8,893 nt of DNA, taken from contig URHH01000102.1 of NCBI GenBank assembly GCA_900547615.1, forward strand, positions 1 through 8,893, written 5' to 3'. The translations under genes and the position numbers were made by a program. The stretch's first letter is position 1, and each line of letters opens with the position of its first letter. This document shows positions 1-5,362 of this stretch, piece after piece. Source of the stretch: an uncultured Blautia sp. GTDB taxonomy: Bacteria; Bacillota; Clostridia; Lachnospirales; Lachnospiraceae. The notes beneath the pieces were generated by a model. The model saw only the letters and a program-made list of their open reading frames with translations. It did not search any database and was not told where the DNA came from.

Positions 1-117
1 TTGCACCGATTTCTGCATCAATTGATGTAAGTTTGATGTAAATCGCTGTTTTTTTAGTTTTTTATCAAATGAAGTATGTCCCGTCTATTTGGTAAAACGG
101 TACATCTTTACATCATC

Positions 118-570
118 TTAATAGAGCTTTGCACCTGCCGGAATGTGATCATCAACCATCAGAAGATGAAGCTTTTCTTCGCCTTCTTCTTCGTGAATAG
201 CACTGAGGAGCATACCGCAGGAATCAATACCCATCATTGCTCTCGGTGGAAGATTTGTGATAGCGATAAGAGTCTTTCCAACTAATTCTTCCGGCTCGTA
301 ATACTCGTGGATTCCGCTTAAGATTGTACGGTCTGTTCCTGTTCCGTCATCTAAAGTAAACTGAAGAAGTTTCTTAGACTTCGGTACTGCAACACACTCT
401 TTAACTTTTACTGCACGGAAATCAGATTTTGAGAATGTCTCGAAATCAACATCTTCCTCAAATAACGGCTCGATTTTTACTTTGGAAAAATCGATTTTTT
501 CTTCTGCAGCCGGCGCAGCCTTCTGTCCTGCGTTGTTTGCTTCGTTCTTAGCAGCGCCCTGTGACTTCAT
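118..570 (-). CDS. metG: C-terminal tRNA-binding domain of methionyl-tRNA synthetase (fragment)
   Basis: The 150-residue product has an Ala/Lys/Glu-rich linker (about 1-40) followed by a tRNA-binding OB-fold of the MetRS C-terminus/Trbp111 type (about 45-150), with KSKKLL near 64-69, LSGI near 84-87, an LVGK segment near 96-99 and GMLLSA near 119-124. In full MetRS this domain dimerises and holds tRNA-Met; the catalytic Rossmann fold and anticodon domain, some 500 residues upstream, are absent. Two in-frame stops lie just upstream (583-588) and no Shine-Dalgarno precedes the ATG at 570, which is what a severed gene 3' end would look like. It lies downstream of int in the same direction, beyond the integrase repeats. 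I infer that the mobile element interrupts or abuts metG. A stand-alone CsaA/Trbp111-like protein is possible, but the linker and length favour a MetRS tail. Confidence 0.8.
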   Translation of the reverse strand: MKSQGAAKNEANNAGQKAAPAAEEKIDFSKVKIEPLFEEDVDFETFSKSDFRAVKVKECVAVPKSKKLLQFTLDDGTGTDRTILSGIHEYYEPEELVGKTLIAITNLPPRAMMGIDSCGMLLSAIHEEEGEEKLHLLMVDDHIPAGAKLY

Positions 571-600
571 TGTCGGGATTTCTTATCACTTTATTTTAAA
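571..600. other. Candidate ICE/chromosome junction
   Basis: Similarity to MetRS must end somewhere between the ATG at 570 and the stops at 583-588. The following bases become very AT-rich and include a 10-bp palindrome, ATTTTAAAAT, at 593-602. The position, beyond the 3' end of int and the integrase-type repeats, is where a Tn916-family element normally ends. The exact crossover cannot be placed because the other attachment site lies outside the window. Confidence 0.4.
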
Positions 601-684
601 ATGACTTTTTTCCCTTTATTAAGCCACTTTTCGGTATCTTACAATCAGTCAAATAACACTTTTAAACTGATTAAAGCACCCGAA

Positions 685-724
685 TTTGTCGTACCCTTGT
701 CGTATGGCACACAATTTGTCGTAC
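685..724. repeat. Three direct repeats, probable integrase arm-binding sites
   Basis: The decamer (T/C)TTGTCGTA(C/T) occurs at 685-694, 696-705 and 715-724, with TTGTCGTA identical in all three copies. The first two start 11 bp apart, about one helical turn, and the third starts 19 bp after the second. They lie between the int stop and the presumed element end, where Tn916-family elements carry the repeats bound by the N-terminal arm domain of Int. The repeats are directly visible; the binding role is inferred from position and family. Confidence 0.6.
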
Positions 725-752
725 TCTCTGTCAGTCCCAGCCGGACTCTTTC

Positions 753-1994
753 CTAAAATACATCTAATTTGTGTGCTAAGTTTTGAATTGCTTCCTGCTT
801 CTTTGCATCGGTGACTTCCGCATAAATGTCCATCGTGGTTTCAATGTTGGCGTGTCCCATGATCGACTGGATCACCTTTAAATTTGTTTCATTTTCGCAA
901 AACCTCGAACAAAAGGTATGCCTCAAATGATGACATGAGAAATGTGGTATTAGCACAGGCTCCCGGTGCTGCTTGGAAGCATTAACCACTTCTTCTGCAT
1001 TGTACGATTCGTATATACGCTTGATTGCCCGGTTAATAGACTGCGGATTATGGACATAGCCAAAACGGTTCATAAAGATAAAACCTTTCATCCCATCAAT
1101 CTCCGTTTCGTTGAATCCATTTTCCTGTTGGTCTGCAAATTCCGCCCGGAGCGCATCATAAACTGCATCCATCATTGGAATACTGCGTATACCCGCTTCT
1201 GTCTTTGGGAGTGATATAGAAAACGTACACATCGGGTGTTCTTTAAATTCCCTGCTGTAATAAACAAGACTATGGTTGATGCTGATTACACGTTTTTCAA
1301 AATCTACATCTTCCCACCTTATCCCGATTGCTTCCCCAATCCTGCACCCTGTACCTAATAAGAACTTAAATAAAGAAGTCCAGCGGTAATATGCGGGATT
1401 GCTTTCTATATAGTTTATAAAGGCTCTTTGCTGTTCCAGAGTTAAAGCGTGTCTTATGCCATGATTTTTTCCCGGCTGTTTCTTTATCTGCGCCATAACT
1501 CCATCGCTCGGATTGTTACGGATAATATCGTCCCGTACTGCTAACTGGAATGTTGGGTGAAGCACCGTATGGATTGTTTCCAACGTGTTAATCTGCATTT
1601 CCTTCTCTTTTATCAAATGCTGGTAGAATTGCAACACATCAGAAAACTTTATCGCTGCGATTTTCTTCTTTCCAAACCCATTCCTGATAAAACGGTCATA
1701 CATATATTTGTAATTTCTCATGGTTGTTCCCCTGAGTTCTGACTTTGTAGATATATACCTGTCAAAAACAAAATTGACCGTCGCACTTCCAGCCACATAG
1801 GTATCCAATCCGTCTAACTGGTCTTTAATCAGCTTTTCTTCCCTCTCTCGCAGTTCCATAATGTCCTTAGAATATATGCTTCGGCGCTTTCCTTCCGGAT
1901 CAGTATAAGTATATACATACTTGCCATCACAACTGCGCTGCGTTTCGCCTTTCCTTAAAACCCTCCCTTTATTATCCTTTCTTGATTTTGCCAT
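753..1994 (-). CDS. int: Tyrosine recombinase/integrase, Tn916 Int family
   Basis: This 413-residue protein would integrate and excise the element by site-specific recombination. Residues about 1-65 form the arm-site DNA-binding domain (GKYVYTYTDPEGKRRSIYSK region), about 70-170 the SAM-like core-binding domain and about 185-400 the catalytic domain. The active-site set is complete: R218 (GTGCRIGE), K264 (LPKTEAG), H355 and R358 (HHLRHTF), H381 (MGHANI) and nucleophile Y391 (DIYAEV). Length is close to Tn916 Int (about 405). The ATG at 1994 follows an AGGAG 6-7 nt upstream. It is last in the leftward xis-RHH-int cluster, 33 bp after the RHH stop, and was probably cotranscribed with it. Palindromes lie in that gap (GAGATCTC; TTCC-ttga-GGAA beside the Shine-Dalgarno). 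Confidence 0.95.
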   Translation of the reverse strand: MAKSRKDNKGRVLRKGETQRSCDGKYVYTYTDPEGKRRSIYSKDIMELREREEKLIKDQLDGLDTYVAGSATVNFVFDRYISTKSELRGTTMRNYKYMYDRFIRNGFGKKKIAAIKFSDVLQFYQHLIKEKEMQINTLETIHTVLHPTFQLAVRDDIIRNNPSDGVMAQIKKQPGKNHGIRHALTLEQQRAFINYIESNPAYYRWTSLFKFLLGTGCRIGEAIGIRWEDVDFEKRVISINHSLVYYSREFKEHPMCTFSISLPKTEAGIRSIPMMDAVYDALRAEFADQQENGFNETEIDGMKGFIFMNRFGYVHNPQSINRAIKRIYESYNAEEVVNASKQHREPVLIPHFSCHHLRHTFCSRFCENETNLKVIQSIMGHANIETTMDIYAEVTDAKKQEAIQNLAHKLDVF

Positions 1995-2027
1995 CTCTGC
2001 TCCTTCCTCAAGGAAAGAGATCTCGTA

Positions 2028-2210
2028 CTAGCTACTCAGGGTTTCTTCCATTGCATACTGCAAATCAATCCCCTTTTGTAGCACCTGCGTTATGGTCATG
2101 TCATGTTTGGACGCATATTCTCTGAGTTTTGCGGCTTCATCCTCTGTCAGCTTTAATCCGATAAGATTCTTCTTCGGATTGTCCGACTTTGGTCTGCCTG
2201 TCCTTGCCAC
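2028..2210 (-). CDS. Small ribbon-helix-helix (CopG/Arc-like) DNA-binding protein
   Basis: Read from a GTG at 2210, this encodes 60 residues. GGAGG lies 8 nt before that GTG, whereas the upstream in-frame ATGs lack a ribosome site. An N-terminal basic GRPKSDNPKKN stretch is followed by NLIGLKLTEDEAAKLREYA, which fits the short beta strand and first helix of an RHH fold, then a second helix around TITQVLQKGI. Such proteins bind DNA as dimers and often repress their own operon. It lies between the Xis-like gene and int and has its own consensus promoter, so control of int is a reasonable inference. Tn916 has no gene here, to my knowledge. The RHH fold is assigned from sequence pattern only; the exact family is not identified. 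Confidence 0.75.
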   Translation of the reverse strand: MARTGRPKSDNPKKNLIGLKLTEDEAAKLREYASKHDMTITQVLQKGIDLQYAMEETLSS

Positions 2211-2238
2211 AATATACACCTCCATCCATTTCATAATC

Positions 2239-2267
2239 ATTATACTTTCAGTTTAACCAAAAGTCAA
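2239..2267 (-). promoter_or_regulatory. Consensus sigma-A promoter for the RHH-int unit
   Basis: On the minus strand TTGACT (2262-2267) and a perfect TATAAT (2239-2244) are separated by exactly 17 bp. This is the best-matching housekeeping promoter in the window and lies about 30 bp upstream of the GTG of the RHH gene. It would let RHH and int be transcribed independently of the long upstream transcript. Confidence 0.75.
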
Positions 2268-2306
2268 CACTTATTTTCAGTTATACGAAAAATCTTTCTT
2301 AACCAA
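2246..2306. repeat. Short direct repeats around the RHH-int promoter (possible operator or Xis sites)
   Basis: TTAACCAA occurs at 2253-2260 and 2299-2306, and TTCAGTT at 2247-2253 and 2276-2282. The first copies lie inside the -10/-35 spacer and the second copies upstream of the -35. Direct repeats at this position could be operators for the RHH protein or Xis binding sites. They are short and AT-rich, so chance is not excluded. Confidence 0.35.
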
Positions 2307-2318
2307 GACACCAGCTAC

Positions 2319-2513
2319 CTATTTCACACGAAATGATTCAAGATATTGGTCAAATATATCTAAATCAACCAATACCATTCTGTCAATCTTCAAGATAGCG
2401 CCTGCATCTTTCGCTAAAGATTGAAATTTATTCATACCCATACTGTACATTTCTGCTCCGTCCTTATATCTGACTAACCTCTTTTTGTTAATTGCTTTCG
2501 GTATTCTCTGCAT
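2319..2513 (-). CDS. Xis-like small DNA-binding protein (DUF6462-type)
   Basis: A 64-residue protein of the excisionase-like winged-helix kind found beside int in clostridial ICEs. KRLVRYKDGAEMYSMGMNKF (about 11-30) is the helix-turn-helix, AKDAGAILKID leads to the beta wing, and VLVDLDIFDQYLESFRV is the C-terminal helix. The ATG at 2513 has AAGGAGG 9 nt upstream, deciding the start; an in-frame upstream extension to 2654 has no ribosome site and runs through the inverted repeat at 2545-2597. Tn916 Xis is similar in size (67 aa) and place. A role as recombination directionality factor is inferred from size, fold and position. The gene ends 52 bp before the -35 of the RHH-int promoter. Confidence 0.75.
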   Translation of the reverse strand: MQRIPKAINKKRLVRYKDGAEMYSMGMNKFQSLAKDAGAILKIDRMVLVDLDIFDQYLESFRVK

Positions 2514-2544
2514 TAAAATAGTCCTCCTTTTTGCTTGCACAGCC

Positions 2545-2597
2545 TTATCTGCTAATAAATAGACAGAATACACTTCTCCCCATTTATTAGCAGATAA
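2545..2597 (-). repeat. Perfect 16-bp inverted repeat in the xis leader
   Basis: TTATCTGCTAATAAAT at 2545-2560 is the exact reverse complement of 2582-2597, with a 21-base spacer. On the minus transcript the stem ends about 15 nt before the AAGGAGG of the Xis-like gene. There is no U-tract after it, so it is not a normal terminator. It could be a protein-binding site, a translation-control hairpin or a recombination/transfer-related palindrome. Confidence 0.8.
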
Positions 2598-2622
2598 AAA
2601 CTGCAATACAGGTGGCAGCTCG

Positions 2623-2794
2623 TTACACTGCCCACATCGGTCTTGCACCGTCATTCAAATTGACCGGATTGCAGATTTCCTGCAACCCGGAAGTATCATT
2701 ATCACAGATATGCTTCATCGCCCCTTGTAACCGCTACACACTTTGCCAGATTCCACTCGCTCCTTACCTTTGCTTCAATGCAGTTTTTTAGCAT
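2623..2794 (-). pseudogene. Candidate small gene split over two frames
   Basis: Two abutting minus-strand frames read like protein. One begins at ATG 2794 (MLKNCIEAKV...) and ends 30 residues later at the stop 2702-2704. The other, one frame away, is readable from ATG 2718 and ends at TAA 2623-2625 after 31 residues (…NLNDGARPMWAV). If about 2 bases were restored in the TGTG run near 2703-2707, they would join into one protein of about 57 residues. A further 18-residue frame upstream stops in ATGCTAA, overlapping the first start. No good ribosome site is seen. The function is unknown. It could equally be a noncoding leader whose frames are open by chance. Confidence 0.3.
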
Positions 2795-2949
2795 TTCCTC
2801 ACGTTCACCCCGCCATAAGGCAGGACAGGTATGTCATGGCGCATCTGCCTAGTGGCTCCGCATATCCTCACGTCCTGTATGCAATACAGTATTCAGTTTT
2901 CAAGGTACACCGCTGATAATCAGCTATGGAAAAGGATAGCAAACCGCCC
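2655..2949 (-). promoter_or_regulatory. Structured leader/spacer between orf8-like and xis-like genes
   Basis: No established gene is visible apart from the split candidate listed separately. Read leftward it holds GTACCTTGAAAACTGAAT (2891-2908), which resembles the conserved sequence around rRNA boxA/spacer regions, then the hairpin CTGTAT-gca-ATACAG (2875-2889), nested inverted repeats AGGAC/GTCCT (2822-2826, 2872-2876) and AGGCAG/CTGCCT (2818-2823, 2845-2850), and an 11-bp hairpin with one G-U at 2664-2690. The density of hairpins suggests an RNA leader acting on xis-int expression; this is inference. Confidence 0.4.
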
Positions 2950-3198
2950 TTATACCGCTTCAAACGCCAGTATCTTCGTAATCAGCTTTGTTTCAAGCCT
3001 CCGGCGCAGCGTTTCATCAACACAAAAATGCAGCCGCCCACCCTCGTCATACATTTTCCGGGTGGACAAAGTGATTATGTATCCCTCGTAATGTTTCAAA
3101 ACTGCGTTGATTGCCATTACATCGCCTTCTGATGCTGCCTTTATGATATGGAAAGGCAGCAAATTCTTTTCTTCACTATTCTTACATTTCTTTTTCAT
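2950..3198 (-). CDS. Tn916 Orf8-like helix-turn-helix regulator
   Basis: This 82-residue protein matches the small HTH family encoded beside the sigma-like gene in Tn916-type elements (Orf8, HTH_16-like): a charged N-terminus, then LLPFHIIKAASEGD, INAVLKHYEGYI, and the hallmark CVDETLRRRLETKLITKIL near 59-77. The ATG at 3198 has GGAGG 9 nt upstream, inside the end of the sigma gene, and the two genes overlap by 17 bp, so they are translationally close and surely cotranscribed. In Tn916 the Orf7/Orf8 pair activates transcription of xis, int and transfer genes. The same role is inferred here. Confidence 0.85.
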   Translation of the reverse strand: MKKKCKNSEEKNLLPFHIIKAASEGDVMAINAVLKHYEGYIITLSTRKMYDEGGRLHFCVDETLRRRLETKLITKILAFEAV

Positions 3199-3622
3199 CT
3201 GCTTTTTCCTCCATAATCTCTCTCAAAATCTCAAGCGAGCGTGTCCGGTGTTCGTGGATCGTACTGCGTACAAGGTTCATTTCCCTTGCTATATCCGCAT
3301 CGCTCATTTCCAGAAAATACGAAAGCAGTATTACATTCCGCTTCCGTTCCGAAAGTGCCTGCAACGCTTCCGCTATCAGGGTGTCCTTTACTTCAATGTC
3401 ATATCCATGCACTGTAAAATGACTGTTCTCTACTCCATACTCATCCATAACAGACAACTGGCTCAGCTCCTTTTCAGACAGTTCAGAAAACATGGCTTCA
3501 TGCTCCCTGCGGTAATCCATGTGCCGATAATAGTTAATCGCTTCACCTTTCAGCGACATCTGGCACAGGCGGTCAAAGCGATGCCTGATTGTCAGTTCAT
3601 CATGGCAAGAAGGTTTCTTCAT
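3182..3622 (-). CDS. Sigma-70-like regulator (Tn916 Orf7 family)
   Basis: A 146-residue protein with a C-terminal sigma-70 region 4 helix-turn-helix (about 85-137): LIAEALQALSERKRNVILLSYFL followed by MSDADIAREM and a recognition helix RSTIHEHRTRSL. The N-terminal 80 residues resemble the Orf7 family and contain no canonical region 2, so it is a partial, ICE-type sigma-like factor. The ATG at 3622 follows GGAGGTGA with 9 nt spacing. It heads the orf7-orf8 pair, downstream of a 500-bp regulatory region with switch-like hairpins. In Tn916 this protein turns on recombination and transfer genes after tetracycline exposure. That role is by homology. Confidence 0.88.
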   Translation of the reverse strand: MKKPSCHDELTIRHRFDRLCQMSLKGEAINYYRHMDYRREHEAMFSELSEKELSQLSVMDEYGVENSHFTVHGYDIEVKDTLIAEALQALSERKRNVILLSYFLEMSDADIAREMNLVRSTIHEHRTRSLEILREIMEEKADEKEM

Positions 3623-3655
3623 AAGAGTTCACCTCCTCCCCCGTTGTGACGTGAC

Positions 3656-3671
3656 AAAGGCATACGCCTTT
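3656..3671. promoter_or_regulatory. Hairpin in the sigma-gene leader
   Basis: AAAGGC-ATAC-GCCTTT is a perfect 6-bp stem with a tetraloop about 20 nt upstream of the sigma-gene ribosome site (minus strand). A near-palindrome, TTGTGAC/GTGACAA, lies between it and the ribosome site (about 3644-3657) and could be an operator. No U-tract follows on the minus strand. Confidence 0.4.
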
Positions 3672-3710
3672 TCCCTTTCCGTTGTATCTGCCAAATGGCG
3701 ATAGGCTGAT

Positions 3711-3773
3711 GTTCGGGTAGGAGTAAAAATTTTTGAAAAATTTTTTTGTATATAAAAAACGCCCGAACAGGCT
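3711..3773 (-). terminator. Short terminator with competing pairing arm (candidate attenuator)
   Basis: On the minus strand GCCT-GTTC-GGGC is followed directly by GTTTTTT, a small intrinsic-terminator shape. Its GTTCGGG arm (CCCGAAC at 3762-3768 on plus) can instead pair with CCCGAAC 43 nt downstream (GTTCGGG at 3711-3717 on plus). Two runs of AAAAATTTTT lie between. The two pairings exclude each other, as in an attenuator ahead of the sigma gene. The short stem makes the terminator weak. Confidence 0.4.
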
Positions 3774-3982
3774 CAATGCCCATTGGACGTTATTCATATC
3801 TGTTATTCTGTTTTCTCCACAATCTGCGAGCGTGTATAGTTCACTCTTTAAGGTATATTCTGCTTCACTTCCAGTAAAACACCTTATAAAAGAACCTTCC
3901 CACGCCAATAGCCGGACAGGTTCCCGAAGTCAAAAAAATATCCCTCAGACCGTTCAGAACACATAAATTCCCCTAAACGTAC

Positions 3983-4047
3983 CCAAAGGATAAAAACCAC
4001 GCAAAAAACCTTTGGATACTGCGTTTTTTTATATGCAATATCCAAAG
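3983..4047 (-). terminator. Intrinsic terminator with alternative antiterminator pairing
   Basis: On the minus strand CTTTGGATA (complement of 4039-4047) pairs with TATCCAAAG (complement of 4010-4018), extended inside the loop by TGC/GCA, and is followed by G and six Ts (4003-4008): a good intrinsic terminator for leftward transcription. The 3' arm can instead pair with a third copy, CCTTTGG on minus (3983-3989). The three arms are mutually exclusive. This lies upstream of orf7 and would gate readthrough from tet and the membrane XRE gene. Confidence 0.6.
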
Positions 4048-4097
4048 TCATTCTATTTTATTATGTATTATGCCCCTCTGATAAAGTGAATTATTAG

Positions 4098-4141
4098 TGC
4101 ATTTCAAAAGTAAAATGTGCAATATACACTATACATGGAGG
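4098..4141 (+). promoter_or_regulatory. Promoter/operator region and ribosome site of the Orf9-like gene
   Basis: An imperfect inverted repeat, TGCATTT at 4098-4104 and AAATGTGCA at 4113-4121, overlaps the expected promoter. Two -10-like TATACA hexamers follow at 4123-4128 and 4130-4135, without a clear -35. GGAGG (4137-4141) lies 7 nt before the ATG at 4149. Position suggests autoregulation by the XRE repressor; this is inferred. Confidence 0.4.
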
Positions 4142-4148
4142 TGCATAT

Positions 4149-4496
4149 ATGGCAAGAAAAAAGAAAATTGACAAGGAAATGGGATTTCGTTTGAAACAGG
4201 CTAGGACTGAACAAAAACTGACCTATGAAGAACTGGCTGAAAAATCCGGCGTTTCCTCACGCTATATCAAGGAAATCGAAAATCATGGAAACGTGCCAAG
4301 CCTTGAAAAGCTGGGGCAGCTCATACGAGCCTTACATATTTCCGCCGATCCGTTTTTTTATCCAACTGTCCCGGCAGACAACCTCGACTACCAGCGGCTG
4401 TTGGTTTACCTGTCACAATGTACAGAAGAACAGATTACAACAATTCTCGCTATTGTGGAAGCCTATCTTCGGACATATAAAAATTTTTCAAAGTAA
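4149..4496 (+). CDS. XRE-family repressor, Tn916 Orf9-like
   Basis: A 115-residue cytoplasmic DNA-binding protein. Residues about 11-66 form a lambda-repressor-type HTH: GFRLKQARTEQKLTYEELAEKSG, recognition helix SSRYIKEIEN, then PSLEKLGQLIRAL and FFYPT. The last 40 residues (YQRLLVYLSQ...VEAYL) resemble the helical tail of Tn916 Orf9. It is the only element-backbone gene on the plus strand, divergent from the sigma gene, as orf9 is in Tn916, where it is thought to repress the orf7 promoter and is countered by antisense transcription from tet. It starts at an ATG with a good GGAGG. The start and function by homology are well supported; the target operator is not known. Confidence 0.85.
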   Translation: MARKKKIDKEMGFRLKQARTEQKLTYEELAEKSGVSSRYIKEIENHGNVPSLEKLGQLIRALHISADPFFYPTVPADNLDYQRLLVYLSQCTEEQITTILAIVEAYLRTYKNFSK

Positions 4497-4522
4497 ATCC
4501 ACTCCCTCTCCTATCTCTTTTC

Positions 4523-4552
4523 TAAAACAAAGGCGGCCACCCTTAGCCGCCT
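4523..4552 (-). terminator. Terminator between the Orf9-like and membrane XRE genes
   Basis: AGGCGGC (4531-4537) and GCCGCCT (4546-4552) form a perfect 7-bp GC-rich stem with an 8-nt loop. On the minus strand it is followed by TTGTTTT, suiting termination of the leftward XRE/tet transcript; on the plus strand the following AATTACC is poor in U, though it may still stop orf9 transcripts. Confidence 0.65.
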
Positions 4553-4630
4553 AATTACCTCCTTCCTCTGCAAAACTGTGGCTTGTTTTGCTGTACAGAA
4601 CGCTTCTTTTTAAGGAAGCAGAATATGTCA

Positions 4631-5086
4631 TCATTTGTCATTTCTTCTCAATGTAATAACTGCATGGCATATCAAGCCAAATACAAGAGAAAAACAGCCA
4701 CCGCCAAATAGTGATGCTCCCCACCCTGCACCCGACATTGTCATAAAACCGCCAACAAAGAAAATACCAATGCCAAGAAATATACCAACACCATAAAAAA
4801 GTCCAATTGCCATATCGTACTTATTAAATTGTCGTTTCTCCTTTTTTTCATATGTTTCCATCTTTGTTATTACCTCCTTCGCAAAATCGTCCATGTTGAC
4901 TCCAAAAAGAAAGCAAATTTTTTTCAACATATTTAAATCGGGTTCATTAACATCTCTCTCCCAATTCGATAGTGCCTGCCGGGTAACATTCAATTCCCCG
5001 GCTAGTTCTTCCTGTGTCATTCCCGATTGTGTTCGCAGATGACGTATTTGCTTTCCTGTTGTAATATCCGTCTGTTCCTGGTTCAA
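4631..5086 (-). CDS. Membrane-anchored XRE-family transcriptional regulator
   Basis: Read from a TTG at 5086, with GAGGAGG 7 nt upstream, this gives 151 residues; the open frame continues to 5221 without a plausible ribosome site. Residues about 11-66 are an HTH_3 domain (GKQIRHLRTQSGMTQEELAG, recognition helix TRQALSNWERD, PDLNMLKKICFLFGV). A short charged linker (about 75-90) leads to two hydrophobic segments at about 91-114 (YDMAIGLFYGVGIFLGIGIF) and 123-146, with a basic C-terminus. HTH-plus-membrane regulators of this type are common in Firmicutes; the signal sensed is not known. It points leftward like tet, just left of the IS110 element. It may belong to the element's cargo and is not part of Tn916. 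Confidence 0.8.
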   Translation of the reverse strand: MNQEQTDITTGKQIRHLRTQSGMTQEELAGELNVTRQALSNWERDVNEPDLNMLKKICFLFGVNMDDFAKEVITKMETYEKKEKRQFNKYDMAIGLFYGVGIFLGIGIFFVGGFMTMSGAGWGASLFGGGCFSLVFGLICHAVITLRRNDK

Positions 5087-5196
5087 AATAGTTCCTCCTC
5101 GTATTATAAAGTAGTAGTATTTATAGTCCCTCTCCAAGGACTGTGTGCTATACTGTTTGAAGATACTGTGGATTGGTACATTCCTCCTACCACTTG

Positions 5197-5355
5197 ATGG
5201 TTGCAGAGAGGCTCCAACCACAGTCTCTTTGTATAGTTGTTAATCAGTTAGATACCGCATGACGGTTTATTTAGTACGAGGTTACAAGCGCAAAGAACCC
5301 TGTGGTCCTAAACAGTATCATTACAATCCCTTTAGGGAAATCTATTACTTAGGAG
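5197..5355 (+). ncRNA. Candidate bridge RNA of the IS110 element
   Basis: Just upstream of the transposase three consecutive folds are visible. A 5' stem-loop pairs 5202-5211 (TGCAGAGAGG) with 5224-5233. A second loop is closed by TTGTTAA/TTACAA (5237-5243, 5282-5287, one bulge) around the hairpin ACCG-catga-CGGT (5254-5266). A third loop is closed by TCCTAA/TTAGGA (5306-5311, 5349-5354) around TCCC-ttta-GGGA (5327-5338). This order (5' hairpin, target loop, donor loop) is that of IS110 bridge RNAs. The donor loop carries ACAGTATC (5312-5319), exactly complementary to the IS left end at 5162-5169. From memory, the IS621 donor site also begins ACAGTATCT. Exact RNA ends are unknown. Confidence 0.6.
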
Positions 5356-5362
5356 TATTCTT

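Noticed and set aside
1..117. Repeated GATGTAA at 24-30 and 34-40 with TTTACATC at 107-114 downstream of metG
   Set aside because: Too short and AT-rich to call a terminator or a functional repeat.
2514..2654. N-terminal extension of the Xis-like ORF
   Set aside because: The inner ATG at 2513 has AAGGAGG at good spacing, while the extension has no ribosome site and runs through the inverted repeat.
3600..3908. 102-codon minus-strand open frame over the sigma-gene leader
   Set aside because: It overlaps the sigma start and the hairpins, has no ribosome site and resembles no family I recognise; treated as noncoding regulatory sequence.
4604..4620. Small inverted repeat GCTTC...GAAGC downstream of the membrane XRE gene
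   Set aside because: Only 5 bp with no T-tract; the GC-rich hairpin at 4531-4552 is the convincing terminator.
5103..5108. Perfect TATAAT on the minus strand before the membrane XRE gene
   Set aside because: A transcript from it would start at about 5096, inside the GAGGAGG ribosome site, and there is no good -35 at 16-18 bp; probably AT-rich coincidence.
5087..5221. Longer start for the membrane XRE protein at 5221
   Set aside because: It lacks a ribosome site, would extend into the IS end, and the added residues do not resemble an XRE N-terminus.
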